Notes: generated from the sequence alone by a model not told the origin. A stretch of DNA of 60,948 nucleotides from Oscillospiraceae bacterium (GCA_902791215.1 CADAUZ010000023.1:1-60948), one strand, 5' to 3'. Shown: positions 1-7,583, counted from the stretch's first letter. Numbers and translations: made by a program.

Positions 1-677
1 CAGGACTCGTATTTTGTGCGGACTGTAAGGGAAAGATGTATTTCAACGGAGTAGATGAAAAAGAAAACAAATGGTTCTTTTCCTGCTCCAATGCCCGCTG
101 CGGGACGAAATCATGCACCAGTCATTACATCCGCGCAGTTGTATTAGAGCGCCTGGTCTGGCATTATACACAAAAAGTCATCACGCTTGTTACTCGCTAT
201 GAGGCGTATTTCCGCTCAATCATGGAGCAAAAGCTTCAGGCGGAAGGCGACAATATCCTCAAGACAAAGCGCAGACAGCTTGAAAAGGCCGAGAAGCGAA
301 TTCAGGAGCTTGACCGGCTGTTTGTCAGGACATACGAGGATAATGTAAGCGGAAAGCTGAGCGATGAACGCTTTGCCATGATGAGCAGGGGCTATGAGGA
401 AGAACAGCAGGGCTTGAAAGCGGATGTTGAAGTGCTCCGACAGGAGATTGAAGTACAGGAAAGACAGATCCACAATATTGACATATTCATCGAGCGCGCG
501 AAAAAGTATTCCGATCTGGATGAGCTGACCCCCTACATGGCTCACGAACTGATCAAAGCTATTTATGTGGGTGCGCCTGACAAAAGCAGCGGCAAGCGCC
601 ACCAGAATATCTATATCCAGTACGATCTGATCGGGTTTATTCCGCTTGATGAACTGATGAAGCAGGAAACGGCATGA
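1..677 (+). CDS. Large serine recombinase, C-terminal part (5' end outside window)
   Basis: The reading frame is open from the first complete codon (position 3), so the gene enters from outside the window. The visible part starts with a recombinase zinc ribbon: a CADC pair followed by two more cysteines, as in Tn4451 TnpX/TndX-type large serine recombinases. A long charged coiled coil follows (roughly 55 to 150 residues from the visible start), then a DUF4368-like tail reading ELTP...IYVGAP...IQYDLIGFI. The catalytic serine domain is not visible. In Tn4451-like elements this gene often sits at the element end reading outward, so the boundary with the chromosome is probably just after the stop codon. 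Family assignment is firm; activity cannot be judged. Confidence 0.9.
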   Translation, partial: GLVFCADCKGKMYFNGVDEKENKWFFSCSNARCGTKSCTSHYIRAVVLERLVWHYTQKVITLVTRYEAYFRSIMEQKLQAEGDNILKTKRRQLEKAEKRIQELDRLFVRTYEDNVSGKLSDERFAMMSRGYEEEQQGLKADVEVLRQEIEVQERQIHNIDIFIERAKKYSDLDELTPYMAHELIKAIYVGAPDKSSGKRHQNIYIQYDLIGFIPLDELMKQETA

Positions 678-720
678 CATATGCCTTACCGTTTCACAAA
701 GTTTAATAAAACTATCTTAC

Positions 721-892
721 GGGTGGAGGGGCTTGCCCCTCCCGCACACGACGAACTTGAACTACAAAAAATGTACGGCGATTTCGTAAAATGCTACGTT
801 TTCGCCGTACATTGTTTTATAATGGTTGTGTTGCACTGCCGGGAGGGGCAAGCCCCTCCCCTACGGTGAAAAGTGGATTATGCAACGCGCCC
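721..892. repeat. Nested palindromic repeat element, family A copy 1 (one end missing)
   Basis: Non-coding GC-rich palindromes (GAGGGGC/GCCCCTC type at about 725-740 and 841-860) flank an inner inverted repeat built on ATGTACGGCGA...TCGCCGTACAT. The terminal segment TGCAACGCGCCC is at 881-892. Read as reverse complement, the whole stretch aligns with 47863-48127. The opposite terminal repeat is absent near 700-720, so this copy seems truncated on the recombinase side. It fills most of the 228-bp gap between the recombinase and the next gene. Confidence 0.8.
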
Positions 893-905
893 TTCACTCT
901 TTGCT

Positions 906-1673
906 TTATCTTACGAACGCTTCCAACTCCGCCTTTGTGTCGTGCAGGACCGTGCCGCCGAAGCTCTCGCCCGCCATGGAGAAGAACAGCAGCTCGGGGT
1001 AGGCCGTGCGCAGACGGCTGATGTTGTTGGCAAGCTCGGTCTTTTCCGCCTCGCCGCTGAGGCCGTCCAGGTACAGAAGGCCCTTGCAGTTACGTTTTGC
1101 GATGGCGCTGACGCGCGCGTCGGCGCAGACGGCGGAGAGGTTATCCTCCTTCACCGCGGCAAAAGCGCCGAAAAGGATGTTCTTTTTCGTGAGCGCATCC
1201 ATGGTGTCCAGCGCCTGGGTGCCCGCCTCCGACACGTCCACCACCGGCACGAGGTTCCGGCAGCGGTCCAGGAGTTTGATGGTCTGGGCGTCCGGCGAGG
1301 CGGCGGTGAAGATCGGGAACAGGAGCTCCGTTTTCTTCCCGGCAAGCTCCAGCAGCTGCGTGTACCTGAGCGGTTCGTCCCCGGTGAGCAGCATGACGCT
1401 CACGCCGCGCTTGGAGGCAGCGTCGAAGAAGCTCTCCCAGTCCTTCGCCGTGACACCCTCACCCGCGCCGAGACGGAGCGTGAGGTAGCCCGGCACCTTT
1501 TTCCCCTTGGCCCTCGCGTCGTGCCGACGTTTGGTGGCCGCCGCGAAGCTCGCGCCGAAACGCAGCAGGAAGGCGCTCTCCCGCGGGTTTTTCCATGTGG
1601 AGCGCACGACCTCCGCCGCCACGCGCTCGCCGCCGTGCAGTACGTAACTGCGCAGGTCAAAATTCTGATCCAT
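906..1673 (-). CDS. Radical-SAM-like barrel protein without the cluster cysteines
   Basis: The 255-residue product resembles a radical SAM protein family common in Oscillospirales, with an N-terminal helical lead (LRSYVLHGGE, then KNPRESAFLLRF) followed by a barrel. The stretch LLTGDEPLRY occupies the place of the usual GGEPL strand, and a DRCRNLVPVVDVSE strand follows. The CxxxCxxC loop expected after the first strand is missing: the sequence runs VPGYLTLRLGAGEG directly into the next helix. It therefore cannot bind the usual 4Fe-4S/SAM centre. It lies 21 bp downstream of the TetR gene on the same strand, so the two are probably co-transcribed. Its present function is unknown; a regulatory or vestigial role is possible. 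Confidence 0.55.
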   Translation of the reverse strand: MDQNFDLRSYVLHGGERVAAEVVRSTWKNPRESAFLLRFGASFAAATKRRHDARAKGKKVPGYLTLRLGAGEGVTAKDWESFFDAASKRGVSVMLLTGDEPLRYTQLLELAGKKTELLFPIFTAASPDAQTIKLLDRCRNLVPVVDVSEAGTQALDTMDALTKKNILFGAFAAVKEDNLSAVCADARVSAIAKRNCKGLLYLDGLSGEAEKTELANNISRLRTAYPELLFFSMAGESFGGTVLHDTKAELEAFVR

Positions 1674-1694
1674 GTTGTTTTCTCTCTTTCTGTT

Positions 1695-2243
1695 TCAGTT
1701 TAGAAGATAGGGTTTGAGCGGCTCGGGCATACCCAGCTCGAGGCAGGCGGCCAGCTCCTCCATCGTCATATCCCATTTGTGGGCAGAGTATTCCGAAAAG
1801 GCACACATGCAGGAAAAAACGAACATCTGCACAAAAAACTCCAGTTTTTCCGGCAGCTTCTCCAGGCCGTTGCGCCGACAGATATAGGCACTCAGAAAGT
1901 TGCAGGAGCCCTCCAGACTGAGCCTCGAATAGGGGTTTTCCACCCCGCTGCCGAAGCCGGTGCGGAGATAGTTGCTGTTCTCCGTAAAGAAGCGGATGCA
2001 GGCCAGAACGATCTCATGGAAGCTGCACTGCCGCTCTACCAGCCGGTTCAGGGCGCGCTCGCTGCCCTCCCGGTGCAGCCAGGCCACCAGCTCCTCCTTG
2101 TCGTGGAAGTGATTATAAAAGGTTTGCAGAGACAGGCCGCTCTGCTCCACGATCTGCTTGACCGTGATGCGCTCCAGCTCCTCTTTTCGCGCAAGCAGCA
2201 GCAGCGCGTCGCCGAAAATCTCCTTGGATGTACGTTTTTTCAC
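1695..2243 (-). CDS. TetR/AcrR-family transcriptional regulator
   Basis: The 182-residue protein has an N-terminal helix-turn-helix (ITVKQIVEQSGLSLQTFYNHFHDKEEL, about residues 23-50) typical of TetR repressors, with a ligand-binding helical C-terminal half rich in Cys, Phe and Tyr. The start is read as GTG at 2243 because an AGGTGAGG ribosome binding site precedes it and there is no suitable ATG. It is followed 21 bp later by the radical-SAM-like gene, suggesting a two-gene operon that it may autoregulate. The inducer is not evident. The divergent neighbour at 2398 could also be a target. Confidence 0.88.
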   Translation of the reverse strand: MKKRTSKEIFGDALLLLARKEELERITVKQIVEQSGLSLQTFYNHFHDKEELVAWLHREGSERALNRLVERQCSFHEIVLACIRFFTENSNYLRTGFGSGVENPYSRLSLEGSCNFLSAYICRRNGLEKLPEKLEFFVQMFVFSCMCAFSEYSAHKWDMTMEELAACLELGMPEPLKPYLLN

Positions 2244-2397
2244 CGGGCCTCACCTTTGTTTTTCTGTCAGAAGCAAATTTGTGTGCTGTATTATTATACC
2301 AAGGCGCCGCTTATTATGCAAGCATCCTCATACTTGCCAAGCGGGGGTTTTTCTATTATAATATAATGACAACGCATAAAAAATGGAGGGTTTGCGT

Positions 2398-2943
2398 ATG
2401 GGCAGACTGTTTGTGATCTGCGGCCCCAGCGGTGCCGGTCTGCGTGAGATCGTAGGCGCGGTGCTCGAGAGCCGTGACGATATCGGCAATGTGGTCCCCG
2501 TGACGGCGCGCAAGATGAAGGCCGGGGAGCAAAACGGCGTCGGCTTCTGGTTTTACGACCTGGAAGGCTGGAACGCCATGAAAGAATCCGGCGAGCTTCT
2601 GGAGTGCACTGAATTTGCCGGCAACGACTACGGCACGTCGAGAAAGCTTGTACAGGAGCAGCTTGACGCGGGCAAAAGCGTCGTGCTGAACCTGGAGGCT
2701 GCGCGCGCAAAGCAGCTTAAGGCGAACATGCCCGAGGCCGTGTGCGTGTATATGGCCCCGTCAACGGAGGAACTTCTGCGCGCACGCTATGAGAAGACCG
2801 CCCGCAGCCCCTTTGAGGTCTCGGCCCGTATGGATGTGGCCGCACAGGAAAAACAGGCGGCTTCCTTCTGTGACCGCACGATCTTCACCGACGACGCGGC
2901 CGAGGCTGCCCGGGAGCTGAACGCCCTTCTGGATCAGGCTTGA
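2398..2943 (+). CDS. Guanylate-kinase-like protein with a degenerate P-loop
   Basis: This 181-residue protein keeps the guanylate kinase layout: an N-terminal strand leading to GPSGAG, a TARK segment near residue 36 in place of the PRPGE loop, a lid region (GVGFWFYDLE), the LLECTEFAGNDYGTSR segment and a C-terminal Arg-containing helix. The Walker A loop should read GxGK(S/T), but residues 15-16 are Leu-Arg instead of Lys-Ser/Thr, so normal ATP binding is doubtful. The start is the ATG at 2398, 8 bases after a GGAGGG site, rather than the in-frame ATG at 2383. It ends one base before the CoA-transferase start, suggesting co-transcription. A housekeeping gmk would be expected elsewhere. Confidence 0.7.
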   Translation: MGRLFVICGPSGAGLREIVGAVLESRDDIGNVVPVTARKMKAGEQNGVGFWFYDLEGWNAMKESGELLECTEFAGNDYGTSRKLVQEQLDAGKSVVLNLEAARAKQLKANMPEAVCVYMAPSTEELLRARYEKTARSPFEVSARMDVAAQEKQAASFCDRTIFTDDAAEAARELNALLDQA

Positions 2944-2944
2944 T

Positions 2945-4255
2945 ATGGACTGGAAAAAACGCTATCAGGACAGGCTCATGAACCCGGAGACGGCCTGCGC
3001 GCTGATCCGTTCGGGCGATGTGCTGGCGTCGAACTTCGGCGGCAGCATCCCCTACGCCCTTCTGGACGCGCTGGCGGATTACTCCCTCGAGCACCTGGAA
3101 AATGTGACGCTGTATCTGGCGGGCTTTTACAAGCAGACGAAGATTGCCGAGGCGAAGTACAACCGCCATATCACGGTGAAAAGCTGCTTTCTCGGCCCCT
3201 GGGAGCGCAGGGCCGTCGCGGAAGGCTCGGACCTTTCGTATCAGGCGATGCATCTCGCCAACATCAACCACGACCGCATGGGCAAGCACCGGGCGCGGGT
3301 CCTTCTCGCGGCGGGCAGTGAACCGGACGAATACGGCATGATCAGCCTGGGCGTGGCCCCCTTCGACCCGGAGCTGCTGGATCACAGCGAGACGGTGATC
3401 GTGCAGGTCAACCGGAACATGCCCTTTGTATACGGGGCCAATTGCCAGATCCCGGCAGAGCGCGTGACGGCCCTGGTGGCCATGGACGAGGCGCTGCCCG
3501 AGATGGTGATGGCCCCGCCCAACGATGCCCAGCGCCGCATCGCCGGGCATATCGTGGAGCGCATCCCCGACGGGGCCTGCGTGCAGTTCGGCATCGGCGG
3601 GGTCTCCGCCGCGATAGGCGAGGCACTGCGGGAAAAACGCGATCTCGGCTGTCATTCGGAGATGCTGACCGAGCCCATCATGGCGCTCATGAAGGCAGGC
3701 GTCATCAACAACAGCCGCAAGAGCTTCTGCCCGGGAAGGACGGTGTTCACCAACGCCCTCGGCACTGCGGAGCTCTACCGCTTCATGGACCGGAACCCCT
3801 CCCTTGAAGCCCACCCCACCGCCTGGCTCAACGATCCCAGGAACATCGCCAAAAACGACGGCATGATCTCCGTAAACGGCGCACTGTGCGTCGATCTGAC
3901 GGGTCAGGTCTGCGCCGAGTCCATCGGCTTTCGCCAGTTTTCCGGAACGGGCGGGCAGCTCGACTACGTGCGCGGCGCCAGGTGGAGCCGCGGCGGCAAG
4001 AGCTTTCTGACCCTTCCCTCGGTGCATGTGGACAAGGCGGGGGGACAGCACTCCAACATCTCCCTCACCCTTCCCATGGGCAGCATCGTTACCACCCCCC
4101 GCGCGGATGTACACTTTATCGTCACCGAGTATGGCGCGGCCGATCTCCAGGACGAGCCGGTGGACGTGCGGGCAAAGCGCCTGATCGAAATTGCCCACCC
4201 GGATTACCGGGATGAGCTCACGTTCCAGGCCAAAAAGGCGGGGTATATTGTATAA
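2945..4255 (+). CDS. Acetyl-CoA hydrolase/transferase family CoA-transferase (butyryl-CoA:acetate or 4-hydroxybutyrate type)
   Basis: The 436-residue protein has the two-domain layout of the Cat1/4-hydroxybutyrate CoA-transferase family. The catalytic glutamate is most likely in LGCHSEMLTE (about residues 235-244). The later segments GALCVDLTGQV, FSGTGGQLDYVRGA and SRGGKSFLTLPS are the CoA-binding signatures seen in butyryl-CoA:acetate CoA-transferases of gut butyrate producers. It moves CoA between a short-chain acyl-CoA and a carboxylate such as acetate. Length fits the family. It follows the kinase-like gene with a single base between them. Substrate cannot be fixed by eye; 4-hydroxybutyrate or propionate use is possible. 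Confidence 0.85.
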   Translation: MDWKKRYQDRLMNPETACALIRSGDVLASNFGGSIPYALLDALADYSLEHLENVTLYLAGFYKQTKIAEAKYNRHITVKSCFLGPWERRAVAEGSDLSYQAMHLANINHDRMGKHRARVLLAAGSEPDEYGMISLGVAPFDPELLDHSETVIVQVNRNMPFVYGANCQIPAERVTALVAMDEALPEMVMAPPNDAQRRIAGHIVERIPDGACVQFGIGGVSAAIGEALREKRDLGCHSEMLTEPIMALMKAGVINNSRKSFCPGRTVFTNALGTAELYRFMDRNPSLEAHPTAWLNDPRNIAKNDGMISVNGALCVDLTGQVCAESIGFRQFSGTGGQLDYVRGARWSRGGKSFLTLPSVHVDKAGGQHSNISLTLPMGSIVTTPRADVHFIVTEYGAADLQDEPVDVRAKRLIEIAHPDYRDELTFQAKKAGYIV

Positions 4256-4261
4256 TTTTAT

Positions 4262-4351
4262 TTCCGCAGGGGCTGACAGCTCCTGCGGAACAACTTGAAA
4301 GCATACAGAAATCCCCGGCGAAAACGTACAATTGTACGGATTTGCCGGGGA
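4262..4351. terminator. Two stem-loops between convergent genes
   Basis: A 9-bp stem (TTCCGCAGG/CCTGCGGAA, 4262-4290) is followed by a longer imperfect hairpin with ATCCCCGGC/GCCGGGGAT arms (4310-4351). They lie in the 217-bp gap between the CoA-transferase and the convergent pyrP gene and probably end transcription in one or both directions. Neither has a long T run, so efficiency is uncertain. Nothing else coding is seen in the gap. Confidence 0.5.
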
Positions 4352-4472
4352 TAAGTGCATTTATTGAGGCGCTTGCCGGGCTGTGGGATAAGCTTTGGTC
4401 CCTATGCTGTACGCCGGTTTGGATGCATGAAGCATGCACTTCGACGCGGCCCCGTTTAGCGCTGTGCTTTGA

Positions 4473-5810
4473 TCAGACCTTGAAGTTGACGGCGGTGTCG
4501 CCCTGGGCGTCGACGCCGAACTCGTAGTCCTTGCCGGGCAGGATGGCGTTGAGCAGGATGCCCACGATGGAGGCGACGGCGAGACCGGACAGGGACACAA
4601 TGCCGATCTGGATAGAGCCCGCATAATTGATGCCGATGGCCAGCACCAGGATCAGGGCCGCGATGATGACGTTGCGGGTGTTCGTGAAGTCGACCTTGTT
4701 CTCGACCACGTTGCGCACGCCGACAGCAGAGATCATACCGTAGAGGATGAGGCTGACGCCGCCGATGGTGGCGCCGGGCATGGCGGAGACGAGGGCGGCA
4801 AACTTCGGGCAGAAGGAGAAGATGATCGCGAACACGGCGGCCAGGCGGATCACGCGGGGGTCATAGACCCGGCTCAGGGCCAGCACGCCGGTATTCTCGC
4901 CGTAGGTGGTGTTGGCGGGTGCGCCGAAGAGGGCGGCCAGGGAGGTGGCGAGACCGTCGCCCAGGAGGGTGCGGTGCAGGCCGGGATCGACGAGGTAGTT
5001 GCGCTCGCAGGTGGAGGAGATGGCGCAGATGTCGCCGATGTGCTCGACCATGGTGGCAAGGCTCAGGGGCACGATGGTCAGCAGCGCGGAGGTCAGGAGC
5101 GCGCCGTCGACCTTGCCGGAGGCAAACAGGCCGAACACGGTGCGGTTCCAGTAGATGGGCAGGCCAAACCACTTGGCGCCTGCTACGGCGGCTGCCACAT
5201 TGGCGCGGGCAGCGGGATCGACGATGACCGCGAAGATGTAGGACGCCACAACGCCCAGCAGGATGGGGATGATCTTGATCATGCCCTTGCCGTACATGTT
5301 GGCGCCGATGACCACGACAATGGCGACAACGGCGATGAGCCAGTTGCTGGAGCAGTTGGAGATGGCCGAGGAGCTGAGGTTCAGGCCGATGGCGATGATG
5401 ATGGGGCCGGTGACGATGGGCGGGAAGAAGCGCATGACCTTCTTGATGCCGTAGGTCTTGAAGAGCGCGGACAGGATCGCGTACATGATGCCGACGCACG
5501 CAACGCCGCAGCAGGCATAGACCAGCAGGTCAGCCTCGCCGTGAGGGGCAATGGCAGCATAGCCGGGGATGAAGGCGAAGGAGGAGCCCAGGAAGGCCGG
5601 GACCTTCTTCTTGGTCAGCAGATGGAACAGCAGCGTGCCGAGACCCGCGAACAGCAGGGTCGTGGCGACATCCAGACCGGTCAGGGCCGGAACGAGCACG
5701 GTCGCGCCGAACATGGCGAACATGTGCTGCAGGCCGAGCACCAGCATTCTGGGCGTTCCCAGCTCCCGCGCGTCATACACGGGTCCGTCGATGGTTTTCT
5801 TGTTGTTCAT
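4473..5810 (-). CDS. pyrP: Uracil permease, NCS2/UraA family
   Basis: The 445-residue polytopic membrane protein carries the NCS2 pattern: LGLQHMFAMFGATVLVP in the first helix, the SSFAFIPGYAAI half-helix, and the paired NTTYGENTGVL signature with the conserved Glu in the second repeat. It imports uracil with protons across the cytoplasmic membrane. It lies 71 bp downstream of pyrR on the same strand, the same order as the start of the Bacillus subtilis pyr operon, so the pyr attenuator upstream of pyrR should tune its expression to uridine nucleotide supply. A uracil/xanthine variant is less likely in this context. Confidence 0.92.
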   Translation of the reverse strand: MNNKKTIDGPVYDARELGTPRMLVLGLQHMFAMFGATVLVPALTGLDVATTLLFAGLGTLLFHLLTKKKVPAFLGSSFAFIPGYAAIAPHGEADLLVYACCGVACVGIMYAILSALFKTYGIKKVMRFFPPIVTGPIIIAIGLNLSSSAISNCSSNWLIAVVAIVVVIGANMYGKGMIKIIPILLGVVASYIFAVIVDPAARANVAAAVAGAKWFGLPIYWNRTVFGLFASGKVDGALLTSALLTIVPLSLATMVEHIGDICAISSTCERNYLVDPGLHRTLLGDGLATSLAALFGAPANTTYGENTGVLALSRVYDPRVIRLAAVFAIIFSFCPKFAALVSAMPGATIGGVSLILYGMISAVGVRNVVENKVDFTNTRNVIIAALILVLAIGINYAGSIQIGIVSLSGLAVASIVGILLNAILPGKDYEFGVDAQGDTAVNFKV

Positions 5811-5881
5811 TCAATAACCCTCTCTCTGTAAGATTTTCATTGAAGATCTATTTGCAAGCGGCTTTGCCGCATTACAAGCAC

Positions 5882-6418
5882 TTATATTTCCATGAGCCAG
5901 ACGCCGGTCTCGCCGTCAAACTCCGGCAGGCGCACCTCGATGAGCTCCGTGCGGGCGCTGGGGACGTTCTTGCCCACATAGTCGGGGCGGATGGGAAGCT
6001 CCCGGTGGCCCCGGTCCACCAGCACCGCAAGCTGGATGCTGCGCGGGCGGCCGCAGGAGAACACCGCCTCGATAGCAGCTCTCACCGTGCGCCCGGTGTA
6101 GATCACATCGTCCGCCAGCACCACGTCCCGGCCCGTCACATCGAAGGGCAGCGAGGTGCGGCGCACGGCGGGCAGCTCGTTTTCCAGGCTCAGATCGTCG
6201 CGGTAGAAACGGATGTCGATGCTGCCGACCGGCACCTCGCGCTCCTCGATACGGCGGATATTGTCGCGGATGCGCTCGGCGATCGGGCCGCCGCGGCGGC
6301 GGATGCCCACCAGTACCACGTTCTCCGCGCCCTTATTCTTCTCCACGATCTCATGGGAAATGCGCATCAGCGCCCGGTTCAGCGCCGCTTCGTCCATCAG
6401 CTGGGCCTTCTGTCTCAT
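5882..6418 (-). CDS. pyrR: Bifunctional pyr operon RNA-binding regulator/uracil phosphoribosyltransferase
   Basis: The 178-residue protein matches PyrR: a [14 protein letters not shown] start, the [14 protein letters not shown] segment, and the PRPP loop [13 protein letters not shown] at residues 99-111. PyrR binds an anti-antiterminator in pyr leader RNA when UMP or UTP is high and also has uracil phosphoribosyltransferase activity. The start at 6418 is chosen because a GGGGG ribosome binding site lies just upstream; the frame is open further upstream but runs back into the attenuator hairpin. It is the first gene of pyrR-pyrP. Confidence 0.95.
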   Translation of the reverse strand: MRQKAQLMDEAALNRALMRISHEIVEKNKGAENVVLVGIRRRGGPIAERIRDNIRRIEEREVPVGSIDIRFYRDDLSLENELPAVRRTSLPFDVTGRDVVLADDVIYTGRTVRAAIEAVFSCGRPRSIQLAVLVDRGHRELPIRPDYVGKNVPSARTELIEVRLPEFDGETGVWLMEI

Positions 6419-6433
6419 CCTGCAACCCCCATG

Positions 6434-6516
6434 AAAAAAGTCCTGCCGTTTCCGACAAGACGCGATCCGAGGGCGCACAAAGCCCCGTCCTATGCCGATC
6501 TTGCCGGTCTCTCTGT
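6434..6516 (-). promoter_or_regulatory. PyrR-dependent attenuator in the pyrR-pyrP leader
   Basis: In transcript direction the leader first shows ACAGAGAGACCGGCAAG (6516-6500), close to the PyrR-binding loop consensus CCAGAGAGG. An intrinsic terminator follows: a 9-bp stem GTCTTGTCG/CGGCAGGAC with a GAAA-like loop at 6461-6440 and then six T (6439-6434), ending just before the pyrR ribosome binding site. The order binding loop, terminator, pyrR fits PyrR-controlled transcription attenuation. Confidence 0.75.
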
Positions 6517-6545
6517 ACCGCGCTTAAAAATCTTTGACTGTGGAG

Positions 6546-6574
6546 ATTATAGGGGCTGCTTATCAAAATTGCAA
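6546..6574 (-). promoter_or_regulatory. Sigma-A-type promoter of pyrR-pyrP
   Basis: On the minus strand TTGCAA (6574-6569) is followed by a 17-base spacer and a perfect TATAAT (6551-6546). It lies about 30 bases upstream of the PyrR-binding loop, as expected for a leader-regulated operon. Confidence 0.8.
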
Positions 6575-6696
6575 GTGTTAAAAAATCTTTCATATTTTCT
6601 GTAGAATTTGCATAGCTGATCCCTGCATGATTTGTACAACATTCCCCTACGCGTTGGATGTGTCATGCGTGTTTTCTCAAAACGCCCAGATTTTCC

Positions 6697-6725
6697 TTGC
6701 ACCCGGGGTCTATGTGTTGTATAAT
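6697..6725 (+). promoter_or_regulatory. Sigma-A-type promoter upstream of tRNA-Pro
   Basis: TTGCAC (6697-6702), a 17-base spacer and TATAAT (6720-6725). The only gene downstream on this strand is the tRNA at 6946, about 215 bases away, so the promoter probably makes a precursor that includes the duplicated spacer sequence. Confidence 0.7.
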
Positions 6726-6763
6726 AGATAAGCTCAATTTGAAGCCGGCTTTCATAGTAGCCG

Positions 6764-6931
6764 AATCGAAGCTCTGACTTTCAACCCAAACCGAGGAAGC
6801 GGAATGCAGCAGGCTATCCTAATTTCAACCAAATCGAAGCTCCGACTTCGATTTGGAGAGGAAGAAGGAGCCTGCGGATATGGAGCTTTCCCGGCACTTA
6901 CGCAAACCGGGGAAGCGGAATGGAGCCGGCT
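6764..6931. repeat. Degenerate direct duplication in the tRNA-Pro leader
   Basis: Two word pairs recur in the same order. AATCGAAGCTCTGACTT (6764) recurs as AATCGAAGCTCCGACTT (6832). A 25-base block containing GGAAGCGGAATG (6791-6815) recurs with a few changes at 6907-6931. The segment lies between the tRNA promoter and the tRNA and has no convincing reading frame. It may be remnants of an older tRNA-adjacent insertion. Confidence 0.5.
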
Positions 6932-6945
6932 TCTTCTGACGACGA

Positions 6946-7021
6946 CCGGGTGTAGCGCAGCTGGTAGCGCGCGTGGTTTGGGACCACGATGCCGCAGGTT
7001 CGAATCCTGTCACTCGGACCA
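6946..7021 (+). tRNA. tRNA-Pro (anticodon UGG)
   Basis: A full cloverleaf can be folded: acceptor CCGGGTG/CACTCGG, D-arm GCGC/GCGC around AGCTGGTA, anticodon stem CGTGG/CCACG with loop TTTGGGA (anticodon TGG at 6979-6981), and T-arm GCAGG/CCTGT with TTCGAAT. The discriminator is A and the CCA end is encoded (7019-7021). The UGG anticodon reads CCN proline codons. Confidence 0.97.
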
Positions 7022-7026
7022 ACATC

Positions 7027-7212
7027 AAAACAACACCATAAGGTCACCAGCCGCCGCAGGCGGCGTCCGGTTGACCGATGGTGTTGTTTTTCCTTTCCAA
7101 CTCGGAGGTCTCGCGGGGGACCTCCGAGTTGGTTATTGCGCAGAGGTGAGTCCGTTATGAACACTCGTACCACAAAGGACCTGATCTGTCCGCCGGACAA
7201 ATCAGGTCCTTT
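7027..7212. terminator. Three consecutive hairpins after tRNA-Pro
   Basis: Hairpin 1 (7027-7092) pairs AACAACACCAT with ATGGTGTTGTT and ends in a T run, a good terminator for the tRNA. Hairpin 2 (7097-7132) has perfect 14-base arms CCAACTCGGAGGTC/GACCTCCGAGTTGG. Hairpin 3 (7174-7212) has AAAGGACCTGAT/ATCAGGTCCTTT arms with A and T flanks, so it can stop transcription from both sides before the convergent gene ending at 7239. No gene is seen among them. Confidence 0.75.
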
Positions 7213-7238
7213 TCCATGGTTTTTATTGAAAGATCGTA

Positions 7239-7502
7239 TTACTTCCGGTACGCCAGATAGTGCTCGGCGGTCTGGGGCCTGCCCTTTTCGCGCAGGACCT
7301 CGGCCACGCAGTCACGCACTTCGGCGGTGGTGATGATTTCCGAGCGGTCCGTCAGGCGGTCGAAGACTTCGCTTGCGTAGCGCTGCGCGGTCTTGCGCGT
7401 CATGGCCTCGCTCGGCACCTCGGCATTGGCCTTGAGGATACTGGCGACAACCTTCTCGTCGTCGAACACAACGACTTTTCCGTTTTTCTTGGTAACTTGC
7501 AT
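7239..7502 (-). CDS. Stand-alone ATP-cone domain protein
   Basis: The 87-residue product is almost entirely one ATP-cone domain, with VTKKNGKVVVFDDEKVVASILKA at the start and a TAEHYLAYRK end. This domain normally sits at the N-terminus of ribonucleotide reductases or in NrdR, where it binds ATP/dATP. No reductase or zinc-ribbon partner is present here. The start is the ATG at 7502, 8 bases after AGGAG. It is 81 bp downstream of the ferredoxin reductase gene on the same strand and may be the last gene of that operon. Its role is unclear; nucleotide sensing is an inference. Confidence 0.8.
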   Translation of the reverse strand: MQVTKKNGKVVVFDDEKVVASILKANAEVPSEAMTRKTAQRYASEVFDRLTDRSEIITTAEVRDCVAEVLREKGRPQTAEHYLAYRK

Positions 7503-7583
7503 CTTGAACACTCCTTTCGGACTTTTGCGCAAAATCCCCTGCGGGCACTGGAAACTGTGTTCGCAAGGGATTTTTTGATTTTG

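Noticed and set aside
681-1021. Small plus-strand frames between the recombinase and the radical-SAM-like gene
   Set aside because: They run through palindromic repeat DNA or oppose a better-supported gene, and have no ribosome binding sites.
2885-4360. Long minus-strand frame of 491 codons opposite the CoA-transferase
   Set aside because: It is a shadow of GC-rich coding sequence: no family motifs, low-complexity His/Gly/Val-rich product, and the plus-strand gene has clear signatures.
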